A stretch of DNA of 64,000 bases, from assembly GCA_963676165.1 (NCBI GenBank), contig OY781043.1:2790001-2854000 (forward strand). Direction: 5' to 3'. This DNA comes from JAQIBY01 sp963676165 (GTDB lineage Bacteria; Bacteroidota; Bacteroidia; Bacteroidales; ML635J-15). The position numbers were made by a program, and so were the translations under genes. The notes beneath the pieces are model-generated. The model did not search any database. It had not been told where the DNA came from and saw only the letters and a program-made list of their open reading frames with translations. This document shows, piece after piece, positions 18,252-27,799 of this stretch (positions are counted from its first letter, which is position 1; every line of letters starts with the position of its first letter).

Positions 18252-19280
18252 ACGTGAGTTCGATCTAAGCAAGATTAGGAAGCCTTGATTTATCAACGAC
18301 TTCTTCAATATTTAGTGAAGGTTTTTTGTCAAGAAATGAGTATGCAATTAAACCAGAAATGAGATTCGATAGAAAGTTTTCAAAGCTTCTGTGTCTTGTA
18401 TGTTCAATTTGACAAATATTTTTAAGTTCATCATTAACTGTCTCAATAATAGCTCTTTTTCTAAGGAGTATTTTGTCTTGGATTAACATTAGGGAGTTTT
18501 TCATATTTTTTCTAATCTTTGTGATTAAGTGAATTCCATCGATAAAAAGATTCTCAAAAAGACTTTTAGAGATATAGCCTTTATCTGCGATGAGTTTTCC
18601 AAATATCTTATTATGAAAATTCTTATTTTTAAGAGGATACCTATCGTCAACATTCCCCTGCGTAAAAAGAAAGTCTAAGATTTCTCCTTTATCATTAATA
18701 ACCAGGTGTAATTTAAATCCATAAAACCAACCCATTGAGCACTGTCCTTTTGTTGCAACACCTTTAATGGTTTTGTGTTGTTTCTCTCTTCGTATATGAC
18801 AAACTCTTAATGGTGTTGTGTCAATAAATGATACTCCAGTGCATTGTCCCAGACAACAAAATTCAAGAAACAAAGTCATCGGAACAAGAACCTTTTTCTC
18901 CAACTCTATAAATCGATTGTATGAAACACTTATTGGGAACTCTGATTGCATGTGTTTCTGCACATATTCTTTATAGTAGTGTTTAAAACACCTATAGCCC
19001 TTCAAATGAAAAACAATAATGATTGTTATTATTTCACTATCAGACATTTTAAACTTACGATTCCTTTTCTTTTTTAAATTGTTGTCAGTTAAAACATGTC
19101 CTTCTTTAATCTGGTCAAATTCTTTACAAAATTCATCAACAAGACAAAATATTTCAGTAATTTTGTTGTTCATAAGGCAGGGTTTTAAGTTTTTATATAT
19201 TTAATAGTCAATTATTTAAATATAATTAAAACCTTGCTTTTTTGCAAACTTTTAAGCCTTTTCTTACGTCGAACTCACGT
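18252..19280 (-). mobile_element. IS982-family insertion sequence, complete, 1029 bp
   Basis: The element is bounded by imperfect terminal inverted repeats of 18 bp: ACGTGAGTTCGATCTAAG at the left and ACGTGAGTTCGACGTAAG (read inward on the other strand) at the right, two mismatches. A 7-bp direct duplication TATTTTA flanks it. It holds one intact transposase gene. Size, repeat length and duplication fit IS982. It landed on the stop codon of a T9SS gene and recreates the TAA. Confidence 0.92.
18265..19173 (-). CDS. IS982-family DDE transposase
   Basis: This 302-residue transposase fits IS982 in length and sequence. Candidate catalytic residues are the aspartates in SFIDTTPLRVC and LIADKGYIS and the glutamate in RAIIETVNDELKN. 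QCSMGWFYGFKLHLVINDKG is a hallmark of the family. The gene is uninterrupted and lies wholly within the terminal repeats, so the element may still be active. Confidence 0.93.
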   Translation of the reverse strand: MNNKITEIFCLVDEFCKEFDQIKEGHVLTDNNLKKKRNRKFKMSDSEIITIIIVFHLKGYRCFKHYYKEYVQKHMQSEFPISVSYNRFIELEKKVLVPMTLFLEFCCLGQCTGVSFIDTTPLRVCHIRREKQHKTIKGVATKGQCSMGWFYGFKLHLVINDKGEILDFLFTQGNVDDRYPLKNKNFHNKIFGKLIADKGYISKSLFENLFIDGIHLITKIRKNMKNSLMLIQDKILLRKRAIIETVNDELKNICQIEHTRHRSFENFLSNLISGLIAYSFLDKKPSLNIEEVVDKSRLPNLA

Positions 19281-19618
19281 TATTTTACAATAACCAAACG
19301 TTCTCTGATTACTTCATCCACAGAAACAATGCACAAATAATAACTCCCTGAACCCAGATGAGACAAGTCTATTTTATCTGTTTGGTTCGGTTGTAAAATA
19401 AAGTTGCAATCCCTATAAACGATATTCCCTTTGGAACTGTAGACACTAAGTTTACCTGACAACTTAGCCTCATTGAGATTTTTAAGAAGAAAGACTCCCT
19501 GACTCGGGTTTGGGTAAACACTAAGCAACCTTATAATCTTTGGGACAAAAGTATCACAATCAAAACCAAACTCTGTCAATTCAAAATAATCCATGATTTG
19601 ATATTTAATTGCGCAAGG
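19280..19618 (-). pseudogene. C-terminal part of the split CotH gene (T9SS sorting domain)
   Basis: These 112 codons are the 3' part of the CotH-type gene at 21323-23278. Reading from 19618 gives PCAIKYQIMDYFEL, which continues the CotH domain in frame. It is followed by a T9SS type A sorting domain with VYPNPSQGVFLLKN and a final GSGSYYLCIVSV strand. An ATG at 19594 leaves a 104-codon frame that has no signal peptide and is unlikely to be functional. The IS982 insertion coincides with its stop codon. Confidence 0.88.
19281..19287. repeat. Target-site duplication of the IS982 element (right copy)
   Basis: TATTTTA follows the right terminal repeat and matches the copy at 18245-18251. Confidence 0.85.
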
Positions 19619-19622
19619 GCGC
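19619..19622. repeat. Target-site duplication of the IS1182-like element (left copy)
   Basis: GCGC here and at 21323-21326 flank the element. Removing the element and one copy restores the CotH frame. Confidence 0.8.
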
Positions 19623-21322
19623 CAGACTGTCTGATAATTAAGATTTTCTAAAAATTCATGCCCTCATAAGCCTATAGTTGCTAAATAAGTAGTAATAATT
19701 AGGGATTGATTTTGTGCAGCCTTGTTTGTGTAAATAATTTAGAGGTCTTAAAAGTCTTAATTTGATTCCATATCTGGTTAATATTTGAGCACAAAACCTC
19801 TTTCCCTTATTGAAAGATTCGATTAGTGCATCAATTCCCAGAATATTTATTAATCGCTTGATATTATAGCATGAAAAAATCAACCCAACATCTGCTGTTG
19901 CTCGTTTAATGTATTTTTTCGTTATTATGTGGTCGTATCCCCATTGTCGTTTCATTGTTCCAAATGGATGTTCTACTATGCTTTTCCGCTGCCGGTATTT
20001 ATCTTTTAAATCAATCATTCGTTTCGTGTTAGACTGTATGTTCTCGGCATATTCACTTCTTTTTATTCTACGACCTTTTTTATTTATTGTACACTTAGAC
20101 CTAACGGGACATTCTTTGCATTTAACGGTACCATAGTTTTTAAATCTGTAATAAACTTCTCCATTCTTATTTCTTGCGTTACACCAATTCCCATTAGTTA
20201 TTAAAATTTCACCTTCTGGGCATGTATATGTGTCATTTTCTTTGTCATATACAAAATTGCTTATACAATAATTTGGGTCAGGAATTTGGTTTGCATGTGG
20301 TGTAGAAGGTACATTTACCAGAACATTGATGCCTAAATCATCTGCTTTTTTTAGCTCTCTCCCTGAATGGTATCCAGTATCAAATAAAGCAGTAAAAGTA
20401 GCATTCCGTAAAATAGACTTAGTACGTTGCAACATATTTCCCATTGCGTTTTTATCACCTTTGTTCGTCACAATAAAGTCCAGCAGCAGGTTGTGCTTAG
20501 CGTCAACCATACTTTGAACACAGTAAGCGACTTCCGATATATTATTTCGAAGAGTCATATTTCGACTATCTGGATCACTAGTTGATATTTGTGTTTCTTT
20601 ATCTCTAGTTAATTCCTCAGACATGCGGTCGTACTTTGATTTAAGTTCTTTTTTGTTCTCAATCTTTTTTAATATTTCCTGATTATCACCATCGTTATTA
20701 CTTAATTCTTGTTCGTATTCTTCTATTTTTCTTTCGATATATTCTTGATGTCGCTCTATCTTTTTCTGATTGAAATTATTCTTTTTGCTATTCTGGGCTC
20801 TAAGCTTTGTGCTGTCTCCTGCAACCAATTCGCCTCCAATAAGTTCAAAATACTGAGATAACTTAACCGTCTCTCTGAAAACTTTCTTTATTGATTTGGA
20901 ATTGTCCTTTCTGAAATTCGATATAGTATTATGATCTGGTGACAAATTATTTAAAAGCCACATCAATTCAATATTTCGTTTGCATTCTTTTTCTAACCGA
21001 CGTGATGATCTAATGCTATTCATATATCCATAAATATATAGCTTTAGTAAATCTTTGGGGTGATAGGCCGGACGACCTGTTTCTCTGTAATGTGTTCTAA
21101 ATCCCAATTCAGAAAAGTTTAAATTATCAACAAATGCGTCAATAATGCGAATTTCATTATCCTCACCAATGCTTTCTTCTAAAGATACTGGGAATAGACT
21201 TTTTAAATACCTACTTTCTCCTTTTATAAATTTCATATTGTAAAGTACTAACATTCACGCTTTTCTCATGCATTCATGCAAAATCTTTATTAACAAACTT
21301 ATTAAGGTTATTAGACAGTCTG
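19623..21322 (-). mobile_element. IS1182-family insertion sequence, complete, 1700 bp
   Basis: Both ends begin with CAGACTGTCT, extended imperfectly as CAGACTGTCTGATAA and CAGACTGTCTAATAA. They are flanked by the 4-bp duplication GCGC. One 527-532 codon transposase gene fills the element. The insertion interrupts a CotH/T9SS gene transcribed in the same direction. Confidence 0.9.
19656..21236 (-). CDS. IS1182-family DDE transposase
   Basis: This transposase of about 526 residues has the IS1182/IS5-like organisation: an N-terminal DUF772-type region (RETGRPAYHPKDLLKLYIYG, RRLEKECKRNIELMWL), a long coiled segment rich in Lys and Glu around residues 170-220, and a DDE domain with Asp in VAGDSTKLRAQ, Asp in ALFDTGYHSG and Glu in IVEHPFGTMKR. 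A zinc-like CKECPVRSKC lies between. The ATG at 21236 (MKFIKGESR) is preferred over an in-frame ATG six codons upstream. The gene is intact. Confidence 0.9.
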   Translation of the reverse strand: MKFIKGESRYLKSLFPVSLEESIGEDNEIRIIDAFVDNLNFSELGFRTHYRETGRPAYHPKDLLKLYIYGYMNSIRSSRRLEKECKRNIELMWLLNNLSPDHNTISNFRKDNSKSIKKVFRETVKLSQYFELIGGELVAGDSTKLRAQNSKKNNFNQKKIERHQEYIERKIEEYEQELSNNDGDNQEILKKIENKKELKSKYDRMSEELTRDKETQISTSDPDSRNMTLRNNISEVAYCVQSMVDAKHNLLLDFIVTNKGDKNAMGNMLQRTKSILRNATFTALFDTGYHSGRELKKADDLGINVLVNVPSTPHANQIPDPNYCISNFVYDKENDTYTCPEGEILITNGNWCNARNKNGEVYYRFKNYGTVKCKECPVRSKCTINKKGRRIKRSEYAENIQSNTKRMIDLKDKYRQRKSIVEHPFGTMKRQWGYDHIITKKYIKRATADVGLIFSCYNIKRLINILGIDALIESFNKGKRFCAQILTRYGIKLRLLRPLNYLHKQGCTKSIPNYYYLFSNYRLMRA

Positions 21323-21326
21323 GCGC
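21323..21326. repeat. Target-site duplication of the IS1182-like element (right copy)
   Basis: GCGC matches the copy at 19619-19622. Confidence 0.8.
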
Positions 21327-23278
21327 TCTTCCATGAACGTCATTATAATGTTATCAAAATCATTCTCCCAGGCATCCTCGCTTTCCGGATAATTCCACCT
21401 CTCAATATGTGCATGAAGCTCAGGTCTGTAAAGATTAATAATTGAATCACCTTCATGTAAAATTTTTCCTTTCAGAAACTCACCATTTAAAACCTCAGCA
21501 TATCTTGACAAAAACAAACTCCTAAAATTATCATTATCAAATAATTTCCGAAACAACAAGGTGGAGAAAGCAGAATTTGGCCAGCCTACTTCAGGATCAT
21601 CCTGAGACAAGTGATTAAACATATTATAGTTGTAATTTCCAAACGCAGCATCGAAATCAAAAGGGATAAATCTCCACTTACCATCCGAGGCTTTCCTCCA
21701 AACTCTGAAATTATTTGCAGGCCAGTCATAATTAGCAAAGAAGGTCTCAATTATTGTATAATCGATGAAATTATGAATATCGATTTGAGATAACAGGTAC
21801 TCATAATTTGAGTTATCACTCATATCTAAGTCCTCAATTGATTCGATCAAATCAACATAAGAGTCAATATCAAAATTGATGGAATCTTCATCATAATCGT
21901 ACAAATACTCAATGTACCTTTCATCAATTCTATCCCGAATAGTATGTATTCCCCAATATTCTCCGTTAACAAATACAACTACTGGCCTTGAGTCCTGATA
22001 TTCTACATTCAAATCTGAAAATATCTGATGTGCAATAACATCTTTGTACAAACATGCCCCACCCCATGAACACAAAGGTGACCTGAGTAAAAAGCGTTTG
22101 TATTTCTTCTCATCTCTGTTTGGCAACAACTCATATTTGAAATACTTTTTACCGTATTCATCATGCCTTGCATACAGGCGTAAGGACTTCTGAGCCAATA
22201 AGCGGCTTTTACCACCATGAATTCTCATACCCGCCAACTGAGACAAACACAAATCCCCCTGATCATTGAAATATTCAATGTGTACATCCCTTTCCCAATC
22301 ATCTCCACGCATATAGTAATTTCCCGACCAATCAGGATTATCTTCGTTAAAGTGTTGTCCCGGAATATAAATTCCAGTATCATTATCAAATAAATTTACA
22401 GAATCTGTTACAAGTGATATCACAGGAACAGTAAACTTGGAAGCAATGTCTTCACCGATAAAATATGTTTTCGTGTACTCTTCACTTGTTCTGTTTCCAT
22501 TATTAAAACTACCACATCGCAAGACAATTGCCTTATCCACAAACCCATCCGGCGCTTTCCATACAAATTCCCCACTAAACTCCTCATCTGGGGTGGTCGG
22601 AATCTCTGAGATTGTATTGGGATTTGAGCTAACATTTTCAAGTAAAAGAGGAGATTCAAGCACTGGTGAGTTGGCTGTTGGAACACTCCCATTCAATGTA
22701 TATCTAATTGTATCACTATTCGTTGATTCAATTTCCAGTGAGATCGAATTTGGATAAAAACCTTCATTGTGTGAAAACAATAGGTAGTTAATCGAATTAT
22801 TTGTCAACCCAGGACTTGCATTATCTGTTTTGGTCCAATCATTACCTCCATCTATAGTTCTAATAAACGACTGATCTGACAGCAAAGGAATAGCAGGAAC
22901 ATAATCAATGATAATTCCATCATCATCACATAAGTATATATCTTCCCCTTCTGAAGATATTTTGAAATTCGCATGCAATTCATTTGTATCATGAATATCC
23001 TTCTTTGATGCAAAAACCAGAACAAATTCATGTGCAGGCAATTCTATTTCAGGGAATTCCCATTTCTCCAGATTCGTTACATCATCAGACAAATAAAAAT
23101 CAGAAAGATCAATTTCATCATCCGATGCATTATACAATTCAATCCAATCTGAATAATCACCATCCATACCAAAAATTGTTGCGTCATTAACGGACATAAT
23201 CTCATTAATCACAAGACTTTGCCCAAAAACATTGACCACAACAAACAACTTCAAAACAAATAAAGCTTTTTTCACCAT
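21323..23278 (-). pseudogene. CotH-kinase/LTD surface protein, interrupted by IS1182
   Basis: These 652 codons are the 5' part of a secreted protein of about 764 residues. A signal peptide is followed by a lamin-tail domain (VINEIMSVNDAT, DWIELYNAS), a chitobiase/HEX C-terminal-like repeat (TIRYTLNGSVPTANSP) and a CotH kinase-like domain with GGKSRLLAQKSLRLYAR, NYDWPANNFRVWR and FIPFDFDAAFGNY. CotH proteins are atypical protein kinases known from spore coats, and such multi-domain versions occur in Bacteroidota as T9SS cargo. The IS1182 insertion at codon 652 removes the sorting domain, so the present product ends with three foreign codons at 21311 and would probably not be displayed. Confidence 0.88.
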
Positions 23279-23306
23279 TTTTTACATGACTTTATGACTA
23301 AAATAG

Positions 23307-23314
23307 CAAAGATA
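23307..23314 (-). promoter_or_regulatory. -7 element of the CotH gene
   Basis: The minus strand reads TATCTTTG, an exact match to TAnnTTTG, 28 bases before the ATG at 23278. Confidence 0.55.
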
Positions 23315-23571
23315 TAAACTATAAACTACAATCTCCGCACAATTTTACTGTTTATTAACATAACAACATCATCTGAAATCATACACAATTACATAGCAAG
23401 AACAAACACACTTATTCATTTAATTAACCAACGACTTTTCTTTCTTTACCAAGTAGCACAACACGCAAAAAACACTAACGAATCCACCTCTCTTCTTTGG
23501 ATTTCTCCCAAAACAAACGTAATTTTAAAGCCAATTAAAAAAAATAGATTCTTACATATAATCATCAATTC

Positions 23572-25548
23572 ATGAAAAAGGCATTTGATCCCATCCAGAA
23601 TTATGAAGAAAGCATGAAAAATGCGGGCTACGTCCCTAGAAAAGACGCGAGTCAGGCAGATTACGATCGCATTGGTTTCATGTCAGGGCTGGAAGTACAC
23701 CAGCAATTATTAACAAAACGAAAATTATTTTGTCACTGTCCTGCTGGTGTTTTTCATTCAGATGACGATTACGATGCAGAAATTATTCGTCACATGCGCC
23801 CTACTCTTTCTGAACTTGGGGAATATGACGGCACTGCATTAATGGAATTTAAAACCAGAAAAAACATCACATATCGTATTAATAACGACAGTGCATGTAC
23901 ATATGAAATTGATGACACCCCTCCATTTATCATTGATAAAGAAGGGTTGGAAATTGCAATAGAAATCTCTATGCTCTCCAAATTAAACATTGTTGGTGAA
24001 GTACATATTACTCGTAAACAATATTTAGACGGATCAATTCCTGCAGGTTTTCAACGGACTGCAATTATTGGAGTTGAAGGAGTAATTCCGATTTCAAACA
24101 AAGACATTCGCCTTATCCAATTAAGTATTGAAGAAGATTCATGTCGTGAAATTTCAGACATTGGACATGAACGCATTTACAAAACTGACCGATTAGGAAT
24201 GCCTCTAATCGAAACGGTAACTTATCCAGATTGTATTAATCCTGATGAAGTAAAAGAAACCTGTGATTATATCCGCTTCCTTAATCGAAGTACAGGGAAA
24301 GTACGTACAGGAATGGGAGCTGCCCGACAAGATGTTAATGTAAGTTGTAAAGGCGGAACTCGTGTTGAAATTAAAGGTGTTGCGCATACAAAATGGATTC
24401 CGGAACTGACACACAATGAAGCTTTCCGTCAATGGTCATTGCTATTGATTAAAGACGAACTCAATAAACGCTTTAAGTCTGTCAACGATTGGAAAATGGA
24501 TTATACCCGTTTAGAATATGCTGCATTTTCTATTCAACATCCACCAATTAAATTGGCACAAGCGAATGGAGATCACTTATATGTTGTGAAACTTCCAGGT
24601 TTCAAAGGAATCTTATCACACTTCACCCAACCGGGACAAGCATTTATTAATGAGATTGCTGATAGACTAAAAGTTATCGCTTGTTTAGAAAAGCCTAACT
24701 TAGTTCATACTGAAATGGAGGAACCTGTTATTACAGGTGCTGACATGGAAATCATCAGCAGTATTATGACAGTGGATGATGAAAATGATGCACTAATTAT
24801 TTTCTGGGCTCCTGAGAATGATGTAAAGACTGCGCTTGAAACCATTGAAGAACGTTGCAAGATGGCTTTCAATGGTGTTCCTGAAGAGACCAGAAAATCA
24901 TTCGAAGACGGCACAACCATTTTCGAACGTGTATTGCCTGGTGCAGATCGCATGTATCCAGATACAGACTCTGCCCCTATCCCATTAGCAAATGATTATA
25001 TTGAATCATTAGGTAACAATCTTCCAATGGACGTATCTGAGCGCTTCAAACAACTCAGAGACTGGAAAGTTCCTACTGACACATACACTTATATTTTGAG
25101 AAAAAATCTAGTTCCTGTCATTGAAGACATTACTGAAGATCTCAATTTTACACCGAAAGAAATTGGAACATTTATCGGATTAACACTAAAACATGTAGAA
25201 GGACATTTCAATGCTTCAGATGATTTCTCATACGAGCAATTAAAAGACATGTTCCGTTTCATTCAAGATGAAAAACTTGAAATCGAAATCGCAAAATGGA
25301 TACTTCCTCATTTGTACGAACATCCAAACATGGACTTCAATTCAATTTTGGAAACCATTAAATTTAAACGCAGTACAGAAGAAGACATTCTTAAAAATGT
25401 ACCTTTATTGATAGAAAAATACAATAAAGAAGGTCGCAAACAGTGTAACACTGCAAAAAAAGACTGGGTTACTGGTCAATTAAGAAGACAAGCCATTGGA
25501 AACATGAACCTTGGCAAGTTGGCTAATAAAATTGAAGAATTAATTTAG
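23572..25548 (+). CDS. gatE: Glutamyl-tRNA(Gln) amidotransferase subunit E, archaeal type
   Basis: This 658-residue protein matches GatE, the subunit of archaeal GatDE that binds mischarged Glu-tRNA(Gln), phosphorylates the Glu and receives ammonia from GatD. GatB/E-type motifs are present: GLEVHQQLLTKRKLFCHCP, RKQYLDGSIPAGFQRTA, DSCREISD, and RTGMGAARQDVNVS. A GAD-type insertion, absent from bacterial GatB, occupies about residues 370-470. The C-terminal helical YqeY-like tail with ILKNVPLL and RRQAIGNMNLGK binds tRNA. Full length and gene order with gatD, 13 bases apart, indicate a functional pair. Bacteria normally use GatCAB or GlnRS, so this is probably an old horizontal transfer. Confidence 0.9.
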   Translation: MKKAFDPIQNYEESMKNAGYVPRKDASQADYDRIGFMSGLEVHQQLLTKRKLFCHCPAGVFHSDDDYDAEIIRHMRPTLSELGEYDGTALMEFKTRKNITYRINNDSACTYEIDDTPPFIIDKEGLEIAIEISMLSKLNIVGEVHITRKQYLDGSIPAGFQRTAIIGVEGVIPISNKDIRLIQLSIEEDSCREISDIGHERIYKTDRLGMPLIETVTYPDCINPDEVKETCDYIRFLNRSTGKVRTGMGAARQDVNVSCKGGTRVEIKGVAHTKWIPELTHNEAFRQWSLLLIKDELNKRFKSVNDWKMDYTRLEYAAFSIQHPPIKLAQANGDHLYVVKLPGFKGILSHFTQPGQAFINEIADRLKVIACLEKPNLVHTEMEEPVITGADMEIISSIMTVDDENDALIIFWAPENDVKTALETIEERCKMAFNGVPEETRKSFEDGTTIFERVLPGADRMYPDTDSAPIPLANDYIESLGNNLPMDVSERFKQLRDWKVPTDTYTYILRKNLVPVIEDITEDLNFTPKEIGTFIGLTLKHVEGHFNASDDFSYEQLKDMFRFIQDEKLEIEIAKWILPHLYEHPNMDFNSILETIKFKRSTEEDILKNVPLLIEKYNKEGRKQCNTAKKDWVTGQLRRQAIGNMNLGKLANKIEELI

Positions 25549-25561
25549 AAAATTTGGAACT

Positions 25562-26947
25562 ATGAGTGAAGATCTCTTTCAAGGATATAAAGGTGAAGCG
25601 CTTGAGCTTCTAAAAAAATATAAAGTTCGTGTTTGGGGACAAGCAGTTGTTAAAACAACACGCGGTAATTTTGAAGGTACTGTATTACCTCGTTCAGTCA
25701 ATGATGACGACAAACACATTGTACTAAAAATTGTCACTGGATACAACGTAGGTGTAGATACAACAACCATAGAAAGTATGGAAGAAGTTGGCTACAAAAA
25801 AGCAAACTATGCAATTCCGGAAAAGGAATTTCCATACACTGAGAACCTGCCACATGTCAAATTATTTGGTACCGGTGGAACCATTGCATCTCGCTTAGAC
25901 TATCGTACAGGAGCTGTAATTCCAGCATTCTCTCCAGGTGAATTATATGGTGCTGTTCCTGAACTTGCAGATATTTGCAACTTGGATACAGAAAAAGTAT
26001 TTGCTGTATTTTCAGAAAATATGGGTCCAAAACAATACATCTCCTTAGCGAAAGCAATTGGTCGTGAAATTGAAAAAGGCATTGATGGTATTGTTATCGG
26101 TCACGGAACAGATACCCTACATCATACAGGCGCTGCCTTGACATTTATGTGTCAAAACTTACCAGTACCTGTTGTACTTGTCGGATCACAACGTTCATCT
26201 GACCGACCAAGTTCTGACGCTGCACTCAACCTCATGCATGCCATGAAAGCAGCTGCAGAATCTGACATTGCTGAGGTGCAAGTGTGTATGTTTGGTCCAA
26301 CTTCTGATGAGTACGGGTTATTGCACAAAGGAACACGTGTCCGTAAAATGCACTCATCCTACCGCTCAACCTTCCGTACGATTGGAGATACACCTTTGGC
26401 TATGATTAGTCGCACAAACATCACTCCAATTAAAAAGAACTATAACAAACGTCGCAGCGATAAAAACGTGGTAATTAAGCCTTATTTTGAAGAAAAAGTA
26501 ACCATGCTTTATTACTACCCAGGAATGAGTCCTGACATTATCGATGGCTTAGTTGATCAGGGATATAAAGGAATCGTAATTGTAGGTACAGGACTCGGAC
26601 ATGTAAACAAAGAGTTATATCCAGCAATTGAACGTGCTCATGCAAAAGGTATTCACATGTTTATGACATTACAAACACTTTGGGGGTATGTACAAATGTT
26701 CGTTTATGACACTGGTCGTGATATGATGGCAAAAGGCATTATCCCTCTCGGAAATATGCTTCCTGAAGTTGCTTTCATTAAACTCGGATGGGTATTAGGT
26801 CAAACCAACGATCCTGACGAAGTTGAAAAACTGATGATCACTCCTGTTAATGATGAAATCACCGAGCGCGAACCATACAATGGTTACCTTGTATATCAAG
26901 GAGGTGTCCCTGAGGTTGAAGATTTCATTAAGCGAGTGCACAAATAA
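25562..26947 (+). CDS. gatD: Glutamyl-tRNA(Gln) amidotransferase subunit D, asparaginase-like
   Basis: This 461-residue protein is the glutaminase subunit partner of GatE. An N-terminal SH3-like domain of about 80 residues (VWGQAVVKTTRGNFEGTVLP) precedes an L-asparaginase type I fold. Catalytic motifs are FGTGGTIASRLDY with the first threonine, VIGHGTDTLHHTGAAL with the Thr-Asp pair, and a lysine candidate in RVRKMHSS. The SH3-like extension distinguishes GatD from ordinary asparaginases. It releases ammonia from Gln or Asn and passes it to GatE. It is the last gene of the pair and ends at a hairpin terminator. Confidence 0.92.
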   Translation: MSEDLFQGYKGEALELLKKYKVRVWGQAVVKTTRGNFEGTVLPRSVNDDDKHIVLKIVTGYNVGVDTTTIESMEEVGYKKANYAIPEKEFPYTENLPHVKLFGTGGTIASRLDYRTGAVIPAFSPGELYGAVPELADICNLDTEKVFAVFSENMGPKQYISLAKAIGREIEKGIDGIVIGHGTDTLHHTGAALTFMCQNLPVPVVLVGSQRSSDRPSSDAALNLMHAMKAAAESDIAEVQVCMFGPTSDEYGLLHKGTRVRKMHSSYRSTFRTIGDTPLAMISRTNITPIKKNYNKRRSDKNVVIKPYFEEKVTMLYYYPGMSPDIIDGLVDQGYKGIVIVGTGLGHVNKELYPAIERAHAKGIHMFMTLQTLWGYVQMFVYDTGRDMMAKGIIPLGNMLPEVAFIKLGWVLGQTNDPDEVEKLMITPVNDEITEREPYNGYLVYQGGVPEVEDFIKRVHK

Positions 26948-26959
26948 ACTTCTTATTAA

Positions 26960-27006
26960 AAAGAAGCTGTTCAAAACTTAGTATTTGGACAGCCTCTTTA
27001 TTTTTT
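26960..27006 (+). terminator. Intrinsic terminator of gatED
   Basis: A 10-bp stem (26966-26975 with 26984-26993, one G-T pair) is followed by a T-rich tract. It begins about 13 bases after the gatD stop. Confidence 0.75.
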
Positions 27007-27118
27007 CATTTCAACAAAGGTTTAAATTAAGAAAGCTCACAAAAAACATTTATTTTCGTTTTTGATTTCCTAACCATAATAATTTCACAATAAAACCAAC
27101 AATATAAAGTATTTAGCC

Positions 27119-27799
27119 ATGAATATAAAAAAGAAAATGTTCAAAACTTTAAACAAAGTCCTAAATAAAAAAAATATATACATTACTAACTCTCTAATAT
27201 TTAAAAATTCAAAACAGATTATTAACGCCAATTTTGATTATATAAGATATTCAACTTTAAGCTTATGTATTGAAGAAATCAGAACTAAAAACTTAAAAGG
27301 TGATATTGCAGAATTAGGTGTATATAAAGGAGATTTCGCAAAGCGTCTAAACTTTGCCTTCCCAGAAAAAAAGCTGTATCTTTTTGACACATTTAATGGG
27401 TTTGCTAAAAAAGATATAAAAGTCGAACAAAAAAACGACTTTTCAACAGGCAAACAAGATTTTTCAGAAACCAGTGTCGAACTTGTTCTTAGCAAAATGT
27501 CCAACAAAGAACAATGTATCCCAGTCGTTGGCATCTTCCCTAATTCTCTAAAAGACGTTTCATCCATTAATGAAAACTTTGCTTTTGTAAGTTTGGATGC
27601 TGATTTGTATGAACCAACAATTGAAGGTTTAAGGTATTTTTATCCTCGACTGGAAAAAGGCGGATACATCTTTATTCATGACTATAATAATGATGAATAC
27701 AAAGGAGCAAAACAAGCAGTTCGGGAATACACCAGCGAAAACAATATTCCATATTGCCCTATTGCAGATGGTGGAGGATCTGTAATCATCTCAAAATAA
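27119..27799 (+). CDS. TylF/MycF-like SAM-dependent O-methyltransferase
   Basis: This 226-residue protein fits the macrocin-O-methyltransferase family (TylF). SAM-binding motif I is IAELGVYKGDFAK, followed by LYLFDTFNGF, SLDADLYEPT with metal-binding acidic residues, and FIHDYNNDEYKGAKQAV. In this family metal-dependent methyl transfer to sugar hydroxyls is known. The first 40 residues are Lys- and Asn-rich and the codon use is more AT-rich than its neighbours, suggesting separate ancestry. It stands alone, without other polysaccharide genes, so its substrate is unknown. Confidence 0.85.
   Translation: MNIKKKMFKTLNKVLNKKNIYITNSLIFKNSKQIINANFDYIRYSTLSLCIEEIRTKNLKGDIAELGVYKGDFAKRLNFAFPEKKLYLFDTFNGFAKKDIKVEQKNDFSTGKQDFSETSVELVLSKMSNKEQCIPVVGIFPNSLKDVSSINENFAFVSLDADLYEPTIEGLRYFYPRLEKGGYIFIHDYNNDEYKGAKQAVREYTSENNIPYCPIADGGGSVIISK

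Noticed and set aside
23279..23571. Possible small gene or RNA between CotH and gatE
   Set aside because: The 293-base spacer has only a minus-strand -7 element and AT-rich sequence. No convincing frame or structured RNA was seen.
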